A DNA stretch of 64,000 nt from Arthrobacter sp. V1I9. Lineage in GTDB: Bacteria; Actinomycetota; Actinomycetes; Actinomycetales; Micrococcaceae. The DNA is taken from NCBI RefSeq assembly GCF_030817075.1, contig NZ_JAUSYU010000001.1, forward strand, positions 3,844,001-3,908,000, given 5' to 3'. The notes beneath the pieces were generated by a model. The model was not told the DNA's origin and did not search any database. It was given only the letters and a program-made list of their open reading frames with translations. Below are positions 1 through 9,398 of this stretch, one piece after another. The position numbers were made by a program, and so were the translations under genes. Each line of letters starts with the position of its first letter. Within the stretch, counting starts at the first letter, position 1.

Positions 1-130
1 GGCTGTGGCCCTTGAACCAATGAGTGCCTATGAGCGCAAGATTGTCCACGACGCCGTCGCTGATCTTGGCTTGGTGAGCGAGTCCGAGGGCGAAGGCGCC
101 GGACGCCACATCGTTGTATCCGCGGACTAG
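1..130 (+). CDS. khpB: KhpB/Jag RNA-binding protein, C-terminal end (partial)
   Basis: Only the last 42 codons are present, read in frame from base 2 to the TAG at 128-130. The peptide has the [13 protein letters not shown] start of an R3H domain and the glycine/glutamate-rich SESEGEG turn followed by RHIVV that ends such domains. In the Jag/KhpB family this domain binds single-stranded nucleic acid next to a KH domain. The position just before rsmG and parA matches the usual yidC-jag-rsmG-parA-parB order beside the origin. The N-terminal part and start lie outside the window. Confidence 0.85.
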   Translation, partial: AVALEPMSAYERKIVHDAVADLGLVSESEGEGAGRHIVVSAD

Positions 131-151
131 AGAATTGCTGATTCGCTAATC

Positions 152-802
152 ATGGTTGATATCACGGCAGCTGAGCTTCTGGCGGCTGAAAAGATTTTTG
201 GCGATCGCCTGGACCTCGCTAAGCGCTATGTGGAACACCTCGCCACCTCCGGAACGGAGCGTGGGCTTATTGGGCCGCGTGAGATTCCCCGCTTGTGGGG
301 ACGGCACGTCCTTAACTGTGCGGTCATCGAAAGCGAGATCGCGCAGGGAAGCCATGTTGCCGACGTCGGCAGCGGCGCCGGGCTGCCGGGCCTTTGCCTG
401 GCGATCGCGCGCCCTGACCTGGAACTTACTCTGATCGAACCGCTGGAGCGCAGGGTGATCTGGCTGCAGGAAGTGGTCGATGATCTTGGCCTGGACAACG
501 TGACGGTCATGAGGACCCGTGCTGAACTTGCAGTAGGCCATGTGGAGGCCGACGTTGTGACGGCGCGGGCGGTATCTGCTCTTAGCAACCTCGCAGGCCT
601 CACCATCCCCCTGCTCGGCGGGCATGGTGAAGTTGTTGCCATCAAGGGCCGCAGTGCAGCCGACGAAATCGAGAAGGCAGCGAAGGTTATCCGCAAACTG
701 GGGGGCGTTCAGACATCCGTCGTTACGGTGGGCGACAATTTGCTGGAAGAGCCAACCACCGTAGTACGCATCGTTGTAAACAAGTCCCAAAAGAAGGCCT
801 AG
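152..802 (+). CDS. rsmG: 16S rRNA (guanine-N7) methyltransferase RsmG
   Basis: 216 residues, the normal length for RsmG (GidB), which uses S-adenosylmethionine to methylate G527 (E. coli numbering) in the 530 loop of 16S rRNA. The SAM-binding stretch VADVGSGAGLPGL is clear near residue 69, followed by the acidic LIEPLERR loop. The ATG lies 21 bases after the khpB stop and has no good Shine-Dalgarno, so translation may be coupled to khpB. Loss of this enzyme in other bacteria gives low-level streptomycin resistance. Neighbours are those expected at an origin flank. Confidence 0.95.
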   Translation: MVDITAAELLAAEKIFGDRLDLAKRYVEHLATSGTERGLIGPREIPRLWGRHVLNCAVIESEIAQGSHVADVGSGAGLPGLCLAIARPDLELTLIEPLERRVIWLQEVVDDLGLDNVTVMRTRAELAVGHVEADVVTARAVSALSNLAGLTIPLLGGHGEVVAIKGRSAADEIEKAAKVIRKLGGVQTSVVTVGDNLLEEPTTVVRIVVNKSQKKA

Positions 803-891
803 GGTAGGCCCGGCGGCCACAGTCTGCCGGGGTAAGCAGTTAGGCTAGTCAACGGCAGCAAAAATAGCTGAACGAGAGTGAGTGTGCCCCA

Positions 892-1959
892 GTGACCAGT
901 AGCGAAGCCTCCACGCAACGGATACCGCCGTTCGTGTCATTGGGGTCAGCGCGTTCTCTCGCTGGTGCTGTTTCCGCCTCCTCGGGTTTCCTAGGAAATC
1001 AGCCGAAGCAGGTATCAAAGTCTTCGCCGGTGTTGGTTTCACGTGAAACAACGTCCACCGGTAGAGCGAACATCATCGACGCCATTGACGATTCGAGCCC
1101 TATCGCGCGCGAACTTGCCCACGAGACCCGCCGACGTGAACGGCTAGTCGGGCGCCAGCTGCCACGTCCGGAAAAGACGCGCATTTTCACGGTGTCGAAC
1201 CAAAAGGGTGGCGTAGGCAAGACTACTACTACGGTGAACATCGCTGCCGCCCTAGCCGCTGCCGGCTTGAACGTCCTGGTTATCGACATTGACCCCCAGG
1301 GCAACGCTTCCACCGCCTTGGGCATTGAGCACCACGCAGATGTGGACAGCATCTATGACGTCCTGATCAATGACGTTCCCCTGGCCGACGTGGTGGCGCA
1401 GTGCCCCGATATCGGCAACCTCATTTGCGCACCGGCAACCATCCACCTGGCAGGTGCGGAAATTGAACTAGTGTCCCTTGTGGCCCGTGAGCAGCGGCTG
1501 CGCCGGGCCATTGATGTTTACGCAAAGGCACGCGCGAAGAAGGGCGAAGAGCGCCTGGACTACATCTTCATTGACTGCCCGCCAAGCCTTGGGCTTTTGA
1601 CCGTCAACGCATTCTGCGCGGCGAGTGAAGTCCTGATTCCGATCCAGTGCGAGTACTACGCCCTGGAAGGCCTGAGCCAGCTCCTCAAGAACATCGAGAT
1701 GATCCAGAAACATCTCAACGCTGATCTTGTGGTGTCCACCATTCTCCTGACCATGTACGACGGCCGAACCAACCTTGCTGCCCAGGTCGCCGCCGAGGTC
1801 CGCCAACACTTCCCCGAACAAGTACTGTCTGCGGTAGTGCCGCGCTCGGTTCGTATTTCTGAAGCTCCGAGCTACCAGCAAACCGTGATGACCTACGACC
1901 CTTCATCCAGTGGCGCCCTGTCCTATCTGGAAGCCGCTGCTGAAATAGCAGAACGCTAA
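892..1959 (+). CDS. parA: chromosome-partitioning ATPase ParA
   Basis: 355 residues from a GTG start. An N-terminal extension of about 95 residues precedes the ATPase fold. The deviant Walker A QKGGVGKTTT covers residues 104-113 with the signature lysine at 105, and IDIDPQGN lies near 131-138. ParA forms ATP-dependent dimers on DNA and moves ParB-parS complexes so that replicated origins segregate. It sits directly upstream of parB. The unstructured extension is also the coding context of a parS site at 1036-1049, which encodes VSRET. The start is somewhat uncertain because the ribosome site is weak. Confidence 0.95.
   Translation: MTSSEASTQRIPPFVSLGSARSLAGAVSASSGFLGNQPKQVSKSSPVLVSRETTSTGRANIIDAIDDSSPIARELAHETRRRERLVGRQLPRPEKTRIFTVSNQKGGVGKTTTTVNIAAALAAAGLNVLVIDIDPQGNASTALGIEHHADVDSIYDVLINDVPLADVVAQCPDIGNLICAPATIHLAGAEIELVSLVAREQRLRRAIDVYAKARAKKGEERLDYIFIDCPPSLGLLTVNAFCAASEVLIPIQCEYYALEGLSQLLKNIEMIQKHLNADLVVSTILLTMYDGRTNLAAQVAAEVRQHFPEQVLSAVVPRSVRISEAPSYQQTVMTYDPSSSGALSYLEAAAEIAER
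1036..1049. other. parS site inside parA
   Basis: GTTTCACGTGAAAC, the 14-bp core of the bacterial parS consensus TGTTTCACGTGAAACA. The 3' outer base matches (A) and the 5' one does not (G). It lies in the N-terminal linker codons of parA, where it is read as VSRET. It is the only exact core in the window outside the 3.6-7.8 kb gene-free region. Confidence 0.9.
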
Positions 1960-2025
1960 AATCTTCAAGAACTGCAACAACTGGAGTGCGGCCAGACTGT
2001 GCTCTACCACTGGAGGGATTTACCC

Positions 2026-3351
2026 ATGAGCGAGAAGCGAAGGGGCTTAGGCCGCGGTCTTGGCGCGCTGATTCCGAGTTCCGCCGGTGCGAATGGGGCT
2101 GGCAACGGGGCAGCAGTTTCGCGACCCGTTGATCTCTTTTTCCCTGAGGGGCGCAGGAAGACTGTTGAGCCCGAGGAAGTTGGGGGTACTTCACCGGCGA
2201 AGGAATCAGAGCCGACAAGTAATGGTGCCACCAGGCCTGCGGGCACCAGTGATTCTGCTTCCAAGGCTCCAGGCAGCACCTCGCGTAAAACGACTTCATC
2301 CAAATCATCCGCAGCGCAGCGGGCATCAGAGTCGGCGGGCACTTCCAGCAGCTCCGGTAGCGAGACGGCGACGAAGACCACCGTCAGCACTAATGTTGCC
2401 GGGAAAGCCGTGGTCGAGCCGGCTGCGGAAGTTGCGGACTCACCTGATGCGGAGAGGCCTGAACCACTTGACGTCACGACCGGCGAATCCCTGCGATCGT
2501 TTGGTTCGAATGCCGGCGTGGAGCTTGTGCCAGTTCCCGGAGTCCGTTTTGCGGAAATCCGTGTCTCCGATATCCATCCCAACCGGAAACAGCCGCGTGC
2601 TGTGTTCGATGAGGACGACATGGCGGAGCTCGTCCACTCCGTCCGCGAAATCGGAGTCCTCCAGCCAATTGTGGTGCGAAACTCAACCGAAACCGGTGGT
2701 GAGCCGTTTGAGCTCGTTATGGGCGAGCGGCGATGGCGTGCGGTACAGGCTGCCGGACTGGAAACCATCCCTGCAATTGTTAGGGACACTACCGACGATG
2801 ACCTGTTGCGGGACGCACTGCTTGAAAACCTCCACCGGAGCCAGCTGAATCCGTTGGAAGAGGCAGCCGCCTACCAGCAGTTGCTCGAAGACTTCGGTAC
2901 TACCCACGAACAGCTGGCGGACCGCATAGGCCGCTCCCGCCCCCAGGTATCCAACACCCTCCGGCTCCTGAAGCTGCCGCCGCTGGTCCAGCGCCGGGTT
3001 GCAGCCGGAGTGCTGTCTGCGGGCCACGCACGCGCCCTTCTGGCACTTCCTGACGCAGCGGCGATGGAACGATTGGCGCAGCGCATCGTTGCTGAAGGGA
3101 TGTCCGTGCGCGCCACGGAAGAAGCTGTGGCACTGTACCAGGACCCGACTAAGCCGACGAAAAACAACATTCCTCGTCCGGGAGCGCGCCACGAGCGTCT
3201 TGACTACCTCGCGTCTTCGCTTTCGGACCGCCTGGACACGAACGTGAAGATCTCGTTGGGTGTGCGCAAGGGCCGCGTCAGCATTGAATTCGCCAGTGTT
3301 GAAGATCTTAATCGGATCATGGACGTCCTCGCTCCCGGTTCTGAGAACTAA
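2026..3351 (+). CDS. parB: chromosome-partitioning protein ParB (CTPase, parS binding)
   Basis: 441 residues from the ATG at 2026, chosen because GGAGGG (2012-2017) precedes it and the protein then begins [17 protein letters not shown], the usual ParB start. A Ser/Thr/Ala-rich linker (about residues 60-150) precedes the conserved domain. The CTP-binding motif GERRWRA is at 233-239, and a helix-turn-helix with [15 protein letters not shown] is near 296-310. ParB binds parS, spreads as a CTP-dependent clamp and recruits SMC. Its likely targets, nine parS sites, lie in this window. The start is 66 bases after parA; one operon is likely. Confidence 0.96.
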   Translation: MSEKRRGLGRGLGALIPSSAGANGAGNGAAVSRPVDLFFPEGRRKTVEPEEVGGTSPAKESEPTSNGATRPAGTSDSASKAPGSTSRKTTSSKSSAAQRASESAGTSSSSGSETATKTTVSTNVAGKAVVEPAAEVADSPDAERPEPLDVTTGESLRSFGSNAGVELVPVPGVRFAEIRVSDIHPNRKQPRAVFDEDDMAELVHSVREIGVLQPIVVRNSTETGGEPFELVMGERRWRAVQAAGLETIPAIVRDTTDDDLLRDALLENLHRSQLNPLEEAAAYQQLLEDFGTTHEQLADRIGRSRPQVSNTLRLLKLPPLVQRRVAAGVLSAGHARALLALPDAAAMERLAQRIVAEGMSVRATEEAVALYQDPTKPTKNNIPRPGARHERLDYLASSLSDRLDTNVKISLGVRKGRVSIEFASVEDLNRIMDVLAPGSEN

Positions 3352-3648
3352 AGAGCCCAGGCGCAACGCGCTCTCGGCGTCCTTGCGAGGACTTATGAAG
3401 AAGTTGTCGTCTTACTCTGGTAGGCCCGTGTCTTGGTTCTGTGCTGCGCTGGCTGGGTACAGCTTGCCTGCCTGAACAGTGCAGTGAGTCCCGCACCTCC
3501 ATGTACTGCTCGTGGTCCACTTGCCTTTGGGAACCAGCAATTAGTCTTTGATACCCGGCGGCGCGCAGTGACTGGACTGCCCCAAGGCTAGGAGCCCCGT
3601 CATTGATGCGGATGTTTGTAGTTCTGCACGTTCCGCCCGGTGAGTAAG

Positions 3649-3664
3649 TGTTTCACGTGAAACA
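3649..3664. other. parS site (perfect 16-mer)
   Basis: TGTTTCACGTGAAACA, exact match to the 16-bp bacterial parS palindrome, about 300 bases after parB. First site of the gene-free cluster. Confidence 0.95.
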
Positions 3665-4015
3665 GACCATGGTCTTGAGTTCAAGCCCGTCGGGGGTGGT
3701 TGAGAGCGCGCCTGGCTGCTCAAGGGCCCGAAGGAGCCCCGTGTATTCCGTAGGTGGACCGTATGGGACTGCGCGGCGCGACTCCCAAGCCCGAACGGGA
3801 CTGTGTCCCTTGGTTCAACAAGACTGCACCAATTTTTTGTCGGGTGCCGGTGGCGAATCCTGAAAGTGTTCAAGTCTTGATACCTTGGCATTGCCTCATT
3901 GCTTCAGTTCCTCGCAGCATCTGCCGACACGCTATTGTGGGGCCTAGAGCCCGACGCGCAGGCCAAGCAAATGAATCCTCGACGGTCTTCAGCGCAAACC
4001 CCGGCATCATCCTAC

Positions 4016-4031
4016 TGTTTCACGTGAAACA
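4016..4031. other. parS site (perfect 16-mer)
   Basis: Exact 16-bp parS palindrome, 367 bp from the previous site. Confidence 0.95.
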
Positions 4032-4743
4032 GCAAAGCAGCGGCTGCTTGCCTTCCCAAATGCACAAGCCCCTCAGCGCTACGGGGCGCTGGTACTCTGC
4101 CAGCTACCAAAGCAGCGGCAGAGAATCTGGGCGATCTAGTACCGTAAAAAGGTCCAAGGGAAGCTAAATCTGGGGCCGCACGATGTCCTGTGAGCCTACC
4201 CATAACAACCCTGCTCATACTGTGAACCAGGTGCGCTCCAGGCATAAGGGCTGCAGGTCGGTGCGCTTTTTACCGTGAAGGCCATTCCGATTAGAGGGCC
4301 GCGCAAGTCGCACTCTAAATATGGCTTCAATGTCCTTCTGGAGACCATGGACTCCGGAGTGACACGGCCAGATACGACGGGACCAAGTGATTTCCTAGAC
4401 TGTACCAAGGCGCATTCGTGAGTGTTGCAATAGCTACTCGCATAGGAGACATCCGCGACCGTACGGAACATCGTGCGCCTGGTGGCAGACCATCATGACC
4501 GGGTGACTGGACCGCTGCTGTTCCCATCAGTCCCCTAGCCTGGCTCAGATCTAGAGCTCTTGCATATATAGGCGCAGCGCACCGCCCTGGTCATTCGTGC
4601 AACCCCGCTGGTGGGTGGGCTGCCGCACTGCCTTTACCCCTATCCCACCTTCCATAGGTCTTGAAACGAAGGCCACGTCTACCTCGGCTTCAAGCTCCTA
4701 TGTGCGAACCATAGCCCACGTGATGGAAGGTGGCGCACCTTAT

Positions 4744-4759
4744 TGTTTCACGTGAAACG
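4744..4759. other. parS site (15 of 16)
   Basis: Matches the parS palindrome except for G in place of A at the last base; the 14-bp core is intact. 728 bp from the previous site. Confidence 0.92.
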
Positions 4760-5475
4760 GCACAGGACAGGCCACGCCCCCTGCCTTTTGCAAAGGAGCT
4801 CCCCTGTGTCGAGCCGGCGGTTTCAATCCAATAGATTCTATGCAGCTTAGGATGGTGGCCTGCGCGCTGCCGGCCAGTTACGTACTGCATACCAAAAGGG
4901 CCAGTCACGATAAGGACGCTGGCGGTCTTGCTAACTGCACTCTTCGCCAGTCCTCGTGCCAGTCGGAGGATCGCGGAGTTATGTACTGCGCCTCCCCAAG
5001 TGCTTCCCGTCGCGCTGGATGAGTACGCGCACGCGGGAGTACACGACCAGATGCACCTTCCCCGTAGCATCCGCGCCTCCCTTCCTTTGAATGGAGAATG
5101 ACCAGAGAACCACGAGACAGGCGAGCAGTGGGCAGTAGTTGCACCAGGGCGAAGACAGCGCGCGTCTTCATCCTCCACTTTTGTAGGGGCAGAGGCAGGT
5201 CGGGTTGGACACTCGGCTCCAAACTGGCGATGCGATGCACCTCCACAACCCAAATCCAGCAGCTGAGGGCGTGCTACCCTCGGCCGGCGGAGCACAGAAA
5301 GCGTAGCCATTCACTGACGGACTGACCTCCTTCTCGGCGACAAGGACTAATGTTGTTCGCAACAATGGCGCAGCGGACGGGAAGCTACCTGCGCCTGAAG
5401 AGTTACTTCCTTATTCCTAGATGATCATGCGGGTGCCGACGTTGTTGGACCGGCGAAGATAACCGTTGGCAGCCG

Positions 5476-5908
5476 TGTGGAAAGCGCTGTGGATAATGAT
5501 GTGGATAAGCCTGGGGATACACACGTGGACCCGGCTGCTTCCATGACAGGAACTGGTCGGTCACTGCTGCCCATTCCCCGTGGTCGGCCCACACGCTCGG
5601 CTGAATGTCTGGCGTGTTTCACGTGAAACACTCGGCTACCGCCGTGCGGGAGTATCAAGCGCGCGCAAAGCAGCTGATGGCAGCAGAGCGTAGCACCGAT
5701 ATGGTTGATTCGTGTCCGCGGTGGCGTTGAGGTGACTGCCCATCGGGCCAACCTGCCCCGCAAGATGATGCGCACGACCGTCGCCTTGCGCACTTCGACC
5801 CACCCTTCGACTTATGTCCCAAGGGAGAGGATGCCGTGACCTGGCTAACGCGCTGTGGATAACCTTGGGGATAAGCGGAACGGGCGCTGTGGATAAATAT
5901 GTGGACAA
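5476..5908 (-). other. phased array of DnaA-box-like 9-mers
   Basis: The plus strand shows TGTGGATAA (reverse complement of the DnaA box TTATCCACA) exactly at 5488, 5500, 5854 and 5888. TGTGGACAA, the reverse complement of the TTGTCCACA form, is at 5900. Near matches are TGTGGAAAG at 5476, TGGGGATAC at 5512 and TGGGGATAA at 5866. All have the same orientation, and neighbours within a group are exactly 12 bp apart (5476/5488/5500/5512, 5854/5866, 5888/5900). DnaA is the initiator protein; a role here in initiation or DnaA titration is inference. Confidence 0.7.
5615..5630. other. parS site (perfect 16-mer)
   Basis: Exact 16-bp parS palindrome, lying between the two groups of DnaA-like boxes (5476-5520 and 5854-5908). 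Confidence 0.95.
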
Positions 5909-6570
5909 AGCTGCGACAGGCTCGTCTTGGTCCAGCGCAATTTGTGTACACAACGATCGTCTGCAGTCGGAAAAGGAGGTCGGCGCTTCCGCGACTCATG
6001 ACGTTCATGGTCGAATGTTGGCCTCGGTCGGACAGTAGTTGCCTGGCCCTCTGAGATTCGACTGGGGTGCCGGGCCGGACACCGCAGGCCATGCCCTACA
6101 CATGCTTGTTTTTGGAATGTCTCCGGCACTCCAGGTGGTGAGGTCCTGCGACTCTTGCCTTCCTGCGTTATCTGCATCTGACGTGCGGTGCCGCCGCATT
6201 ACGAATAGCGCCAGGTGTGAGCGTCCTTAGGTTCAGTTACTACAGTCTCCTCGAGCGGCCCAAACCGGTCTGTCCGCTGCTCTTGTTTCTCCTGGCGCCT
6301 TGCTACGAGGGAAGCGGCATGATGAGTTAGGGTAGTCACCTTAGCGTCATCGCAACGCGCGGATTGATCGGTTGGGCGCCGCCAGAGCTCGGCTGTTAGT
6401 CGTCGTAGGATCACTCGCGCCGTTTCAGTTCGGGCTTTTCGAAAATGCATCATCTAGCTAGCCACTTTGGACAACTTTCCATACCGACAAGATGGTGGGG
6501 CTTGTAAGCACAATGTTGGCACGCGATGTGAAGAGGAACGACGACCAGCCGAGGACCCGCTGAGCCCCCG

Positions 6571-6586
6571 CGTTTCACGTGAAACA
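6571..6586. other. parS site (15 of 16)
   Basis: Core GTTTCACGTGAAAC intact; first outer base is C instead of T. 956 bp from the previous site, the widest gap within the cluster. Confidence 0.92.
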
Positions 6587-7168
6587 GTGCTCGGCGCCTA
6601 TCCTTCCTGCCATCTGAGCGGGACCAAAACGTTCGTACCATCGAGAGTGATGCCACCAGCATTGGGTGACGGTCGAGTTGGCGGAGGTAAGTAGGGACCG
6701 GAGCCTAAGGCGCACTTTCGTCGCGCAAAGTCGGTTTGCTTGGGATGGTGGGCGCTGTCCAATTCCAAGCAGTGCCTCGAAATCATAAGGACGCAGATTG
6801 GAGCGGCCGAGGCTATTGCTCTCTCGGTGGGAACGGCTCAGGTGGGCGCACTGGGGACCTCTTTGGCGGAATAGGTACCGCTCGTGGCGTCGACAGGCCG
6901 GTTGGGCAGTTAAACGTGTTCGGACTGGATTTGGTAGCCCGACTCTCCCAATTCCAGCCAGAGTACGGAATGCTACTTCAAGCCCGACCAGATCAGGAAG
7001 AAGCAAACGGAGCAGCTTCGTCTCGGATAAAGCCGGCGCTCCCCCACTAGTAGTGCCGTTCCAATCAATCCTCGGGAGCTTCCTGCGTGGGCAGGCTACC
7101 TTGAGATCGGGCTACATTCCCTACTAGGGCAAAGCACCAGGCGACAAGAAGAACCCCAGGTGCCATCG

Positions 7169-7182
7169 GTTTCACGTGAAAC
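7169..7182. other. parS core site
   Basis: 14-bp core GTTTCACGTGAAAC exact; both outer bases deviate (G on each side). Confidence 0.9.
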
Positions 7183-7545
7183 GCTTGCTACTTCTTGCGC
7201 CTCGCGATTCTGCGACCCGGCGCATAGTCATCGGCACATCGCCAATGCGTGCCGTGCGCTTAAGGTGCTTCCCTAACTTCCCAGAGATCCACATACTAAA
7301 ACGATCGCTACTGTGGCCCGCGATACCCCCTGTCTTGCCCGCGTCCGGCCGAGCTAGTGCTTACTGCCACGGGCGACGCCCAAACGAAACGGCTGGCCTC
7401 TATCCAAGTGGAAGCATACAGATCCCGAGTGCCAACTGGATTACTTGGCAGACGCGTAGCCAGCACACGTTAGGACACAAATTTGGTCTCGATGTGCCGC
7501 AGCTACTACCGAGGGGCTGGTCCTACCGGTTCATGCTCGCGCCGG

Positions 7546-7561
7546 TGTTTCACGTGAAACA
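7546..7561. other. parS site (perfect 16-mer)
   Basis: Exact 16-bp parS palindrome, 187 bp before the last site of the cluster. Confidence 0.95.
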
Positions 7562-7733
7562 GGTTCATGGTTCTGGCGGCGGCGCCGCCAGCCGGTGCAG
7601 CGGAGCCGTGGGAAAAGAGCAACAGGTCGGGGCACTCCTGAGCGCCTATGTGCAGATCGTTCAGGATGGCTATTTGAAGGCGCACGCAAAGCCACAATCC
7701 GGAACCAAGCGGCAGTTCACTTTCAATCGGGTA

Positions 7734-7747
7734 GTTTCACGTGAAAC
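7734..7747. other. parS core site
   Basis: 14-bp core exact; outer bases A and G deviate. It lies about 27 bp beyond the trxA terminator hairpin and is the last site of the cluster. Confidence 0.9.
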
Positions 7748-7770
7748 GATGCATCGCCCAGGCGGCCACA

Positions 7771-7806
7771 AAAAAGTGGCCACCGCACAAAAGCGGTGGC
7801 CACTTC
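7771..7806 (-). terminator. rho-independent terminator of trxB-trxA
   Basis: A perfect 13-bp inverted repeat (7774-7786 with 7793-7805, 6-base loop) sits 36 bases after the trxA stop. Read on the minus strand it is followed by a run of Ts. It closes the minus-strand block and keeps its transcription out of the parS region. Confidence 0.9.
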
Positions 7807-7841
7807 GAAACTACTGGACCCAAGCCCAGGGTCAGTCGCTC

Positions 7842-8168
7842 CTAGGAAAGGACGTCAGCAAATTCCTTTTCGAAGAACTGCTTCGGCTTTGCCCCGATGA
7901 CGGTGCTCTTCACTTCCCCGCCCTGGAACAGGTAAACAGCAGGAATTGAGGTAATCCCGTATTCGGCGGCGATCCCCGGATTGTCATCGACGTTTAGCTT
8001 CACGACGTCAACCTTTTCGCTGTACTCAACAGAGATCTCGTCAAGAATCGGGCCCAGCTTGCGGCAAGGGCCGCACCACTCTGCCCAGAAGTCCACGATA
8101 ACGGGCTTGTCGGAGGACAAAACGTCCGTACCGAAACTTGCGTCTGTTACGTCTTTCGCATTGCTCAT
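7842..8168 (-). CDS. trxA: thioredoxin
   Basis: 108 residues, standard thioredoxin length. The active site WCGPC has cysteines at residues 32 and 35, as in E. coli TrxA, and GITSIPAVYLF contains the conserved cis-proline. It is a cytoplasmic disulfide reductant recycled by thioredoxin reductase, which is encoded 37 bases upstream in the same direction. Its transcript ends at the hairpin at 7771-7806. Confidence 0.96.
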   Translation of the reverse strand: MSNAKDVTDASFGTDVLSSDKPVIVDFWAEWCGPCRKLGPILDEISVEYSEKVDVVKLNVDDNPGIAAEYGITSIPAVYLFQGGEVKSTVIGAKPKQFFEKEFADVLS

Positions 8169-8205
8169 AGCTTTATCTCTCTCTTCGTCTTATAACGCTT
8201 CGGAC

Positions 8206-9162
8206 TTATGCGGACAGGTCTGCGAGGTAGTGTTCAACGTCAAGGGCGGCGACACAGCCGGAACCAGAAGCTGTGATTGCTTGACGGTAGGTGGGGTCAA
8301 TGACATCGCCTGCGGCGAATACACCTGGCAGGCTGGTCTTGGAACTACGCCCTTCCACGGCGATGGTTCCTTCCGGCGTCAGGTCCAGGATTCCCTTGAC
8401 GAGATCCGTGCGGGGGTCGTTGCCAATGGCCACGAACACACCCGTTACGGCCAAATCCGAAACGGATCCGTCAATGAGGTTCTTCAACTTGAGGCCGGTG
8501 ACTTTCTGGTCACCGACAACGTCGTCCACGGTGCTGTTCCAAACGAAGTTGATCTTCTCGTGGGCCAGGGCACGGTCGGCCATAATTTTCGAGGCCTTGA
8601 GCGAGTCGCGGCGGTGGACAACCGTTACCGATTTCGCAAACTTGGTAAGGAACAGTGCTTCTTCCATTGCAGAGTCGCCCCCGCCGATGACTGCTATGTC
8701 CTGGTCCTTGAAGAAGAAACCGTCGCAGGTTGCACACCAGCTGACGCCGTGCCCTGAAAGGCGCTTCTCGTTCGGCAGGCCGAGCTCCCTGTAGGCCGAT
8801 CCGGTGGAGAGAATCACTGCCTTCGCCTGGAAGCTTTCACCCGTCGCGATAGTGACCGTCTTTACAGGCCCTTCGAGCTGGAGCGAGGTGACGTCCTCGA
8901 ACTGAATTTCGGTGCCGAAGCGTGCTGCCTGCTTTTCGAAGTTCTCCATCAGGTCCGGTCCCATGATGCCTTCCGGAAAGCCCGGGTAGTTCTCGACATC
9001 TGTGGTGTTCATCAGTTCACCGCCGGCAGTGACAGAACCTGCCAGCATCAGGGGCTTCAGGTTGGCACGGGCAGTATAGACAGCTGCCGTGTAACCAGCC
9101 GGGCCGGAGCCGACGATAATGACATCACGTACGTCTGACGTGGTGTTTTCTGTGATGGTCAC
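8206..9162 (-). CDS. trxB: thioredoxin-disulfide reductase
   Basis: 318 residues from a GTG at 9162, chosen because AGGAAGAGG lies upstream and the protein then begins [18 protein letters not shown]. An FAD-binding [10 protein letters not shown] follows at the N-terminus, the redox CATC at residues 143-146, and the NADPH-binding [11 protein letters not shown]. The C-terminal GVFAAGDV is the second FAD contact. It transfers electrons from NADPH to TrxA. An in-frame ATG at 9222 would add 20 residues unlike the family. Confidence 0.95.
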   Translation of the reverse strand: MTITENTTSDVRDVIIVGSGPAGYTAAVYTARANLKPLMLAGSVTAGGELMNTTDVENYPGFPEGIMGPDLMENFEKQAARFGTEIQFEDVTSLQLEGPVKTVTIATGESFQAKAVILSTGSAYRELGLPNEKRLSGHGVSWCATCDGFFFKDQDIAVIGGGDSAMEEALFLTKFAKSVTVVHRRDSLKASKIMADRALAHEKINFVWNSTVDDVVGDQKVTGLKLKNLIDGSVSDLAVTGVFVAIGNDPRTDLVKGILDLTPEGTIAVEGRSSKTSLPGVFAAGDVIDPTYRQAITASGSGCVAALDVEHYLADLSA

Positions 9163-9398
9163 TGAACGGTGAACCTCTTCCTTATTCGACGCGCCCCGCT
9201 TTGGAGGCCGGCCACATGGCACAACTGATACTGCAGGCTGAATATTCCGGCACCAGGGCGCGGCAGACTGCCGGTGGACCGCAGTAAGCGAACTCCGCGA
9301 GACGCTTTTTCCAGATTACCGTCCCGTGACAAACCCGAGCACCGCGTCAAGCACCTCCAGCCGCAGGTTCCGCGGCACCCACGCGAAGGCAGCCGGAG

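Larger units (their letters stand above)
3352..7770. other. gene-free centromere-like region with eight parS sites and DnaA-like boxes
   Basis: About 4.4 kb between parB and the trxA terminator without a credible gene. Open frames here are short or overlap each other, lack ribosome sites, show no family motif, and several run through parS palindromes (giving FHVK or VSRET in many frames). Sampled lines look lower in G+C (roughly 57-63 per cent) than the flanking genes. It contains parS cores at 3650, 4017, 4745, 5616, 6572, 7169, 7547 and 7734, plus the box array at 5476-5908. I see no tRNA, rRNA or mobile element in it. Small unrecognised RNAs cannot be excluded. Confidence 0.8.

Noticed and set aside
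4690..5310. Minus-strand frame of about 206 codons in the gene-free region
   Set aside because: Composition is erratic, it includes a parS palindrome, has no ribosome site and no domain; it looks like chance in high-GC DNA.
7176..7949. Open frame of 257 codons across the end of the parS region
   Set aside because: It runs through two parS sites and the trxA terminator, and overlaps the end of trxA in antisense; no ribosome site or family motif.
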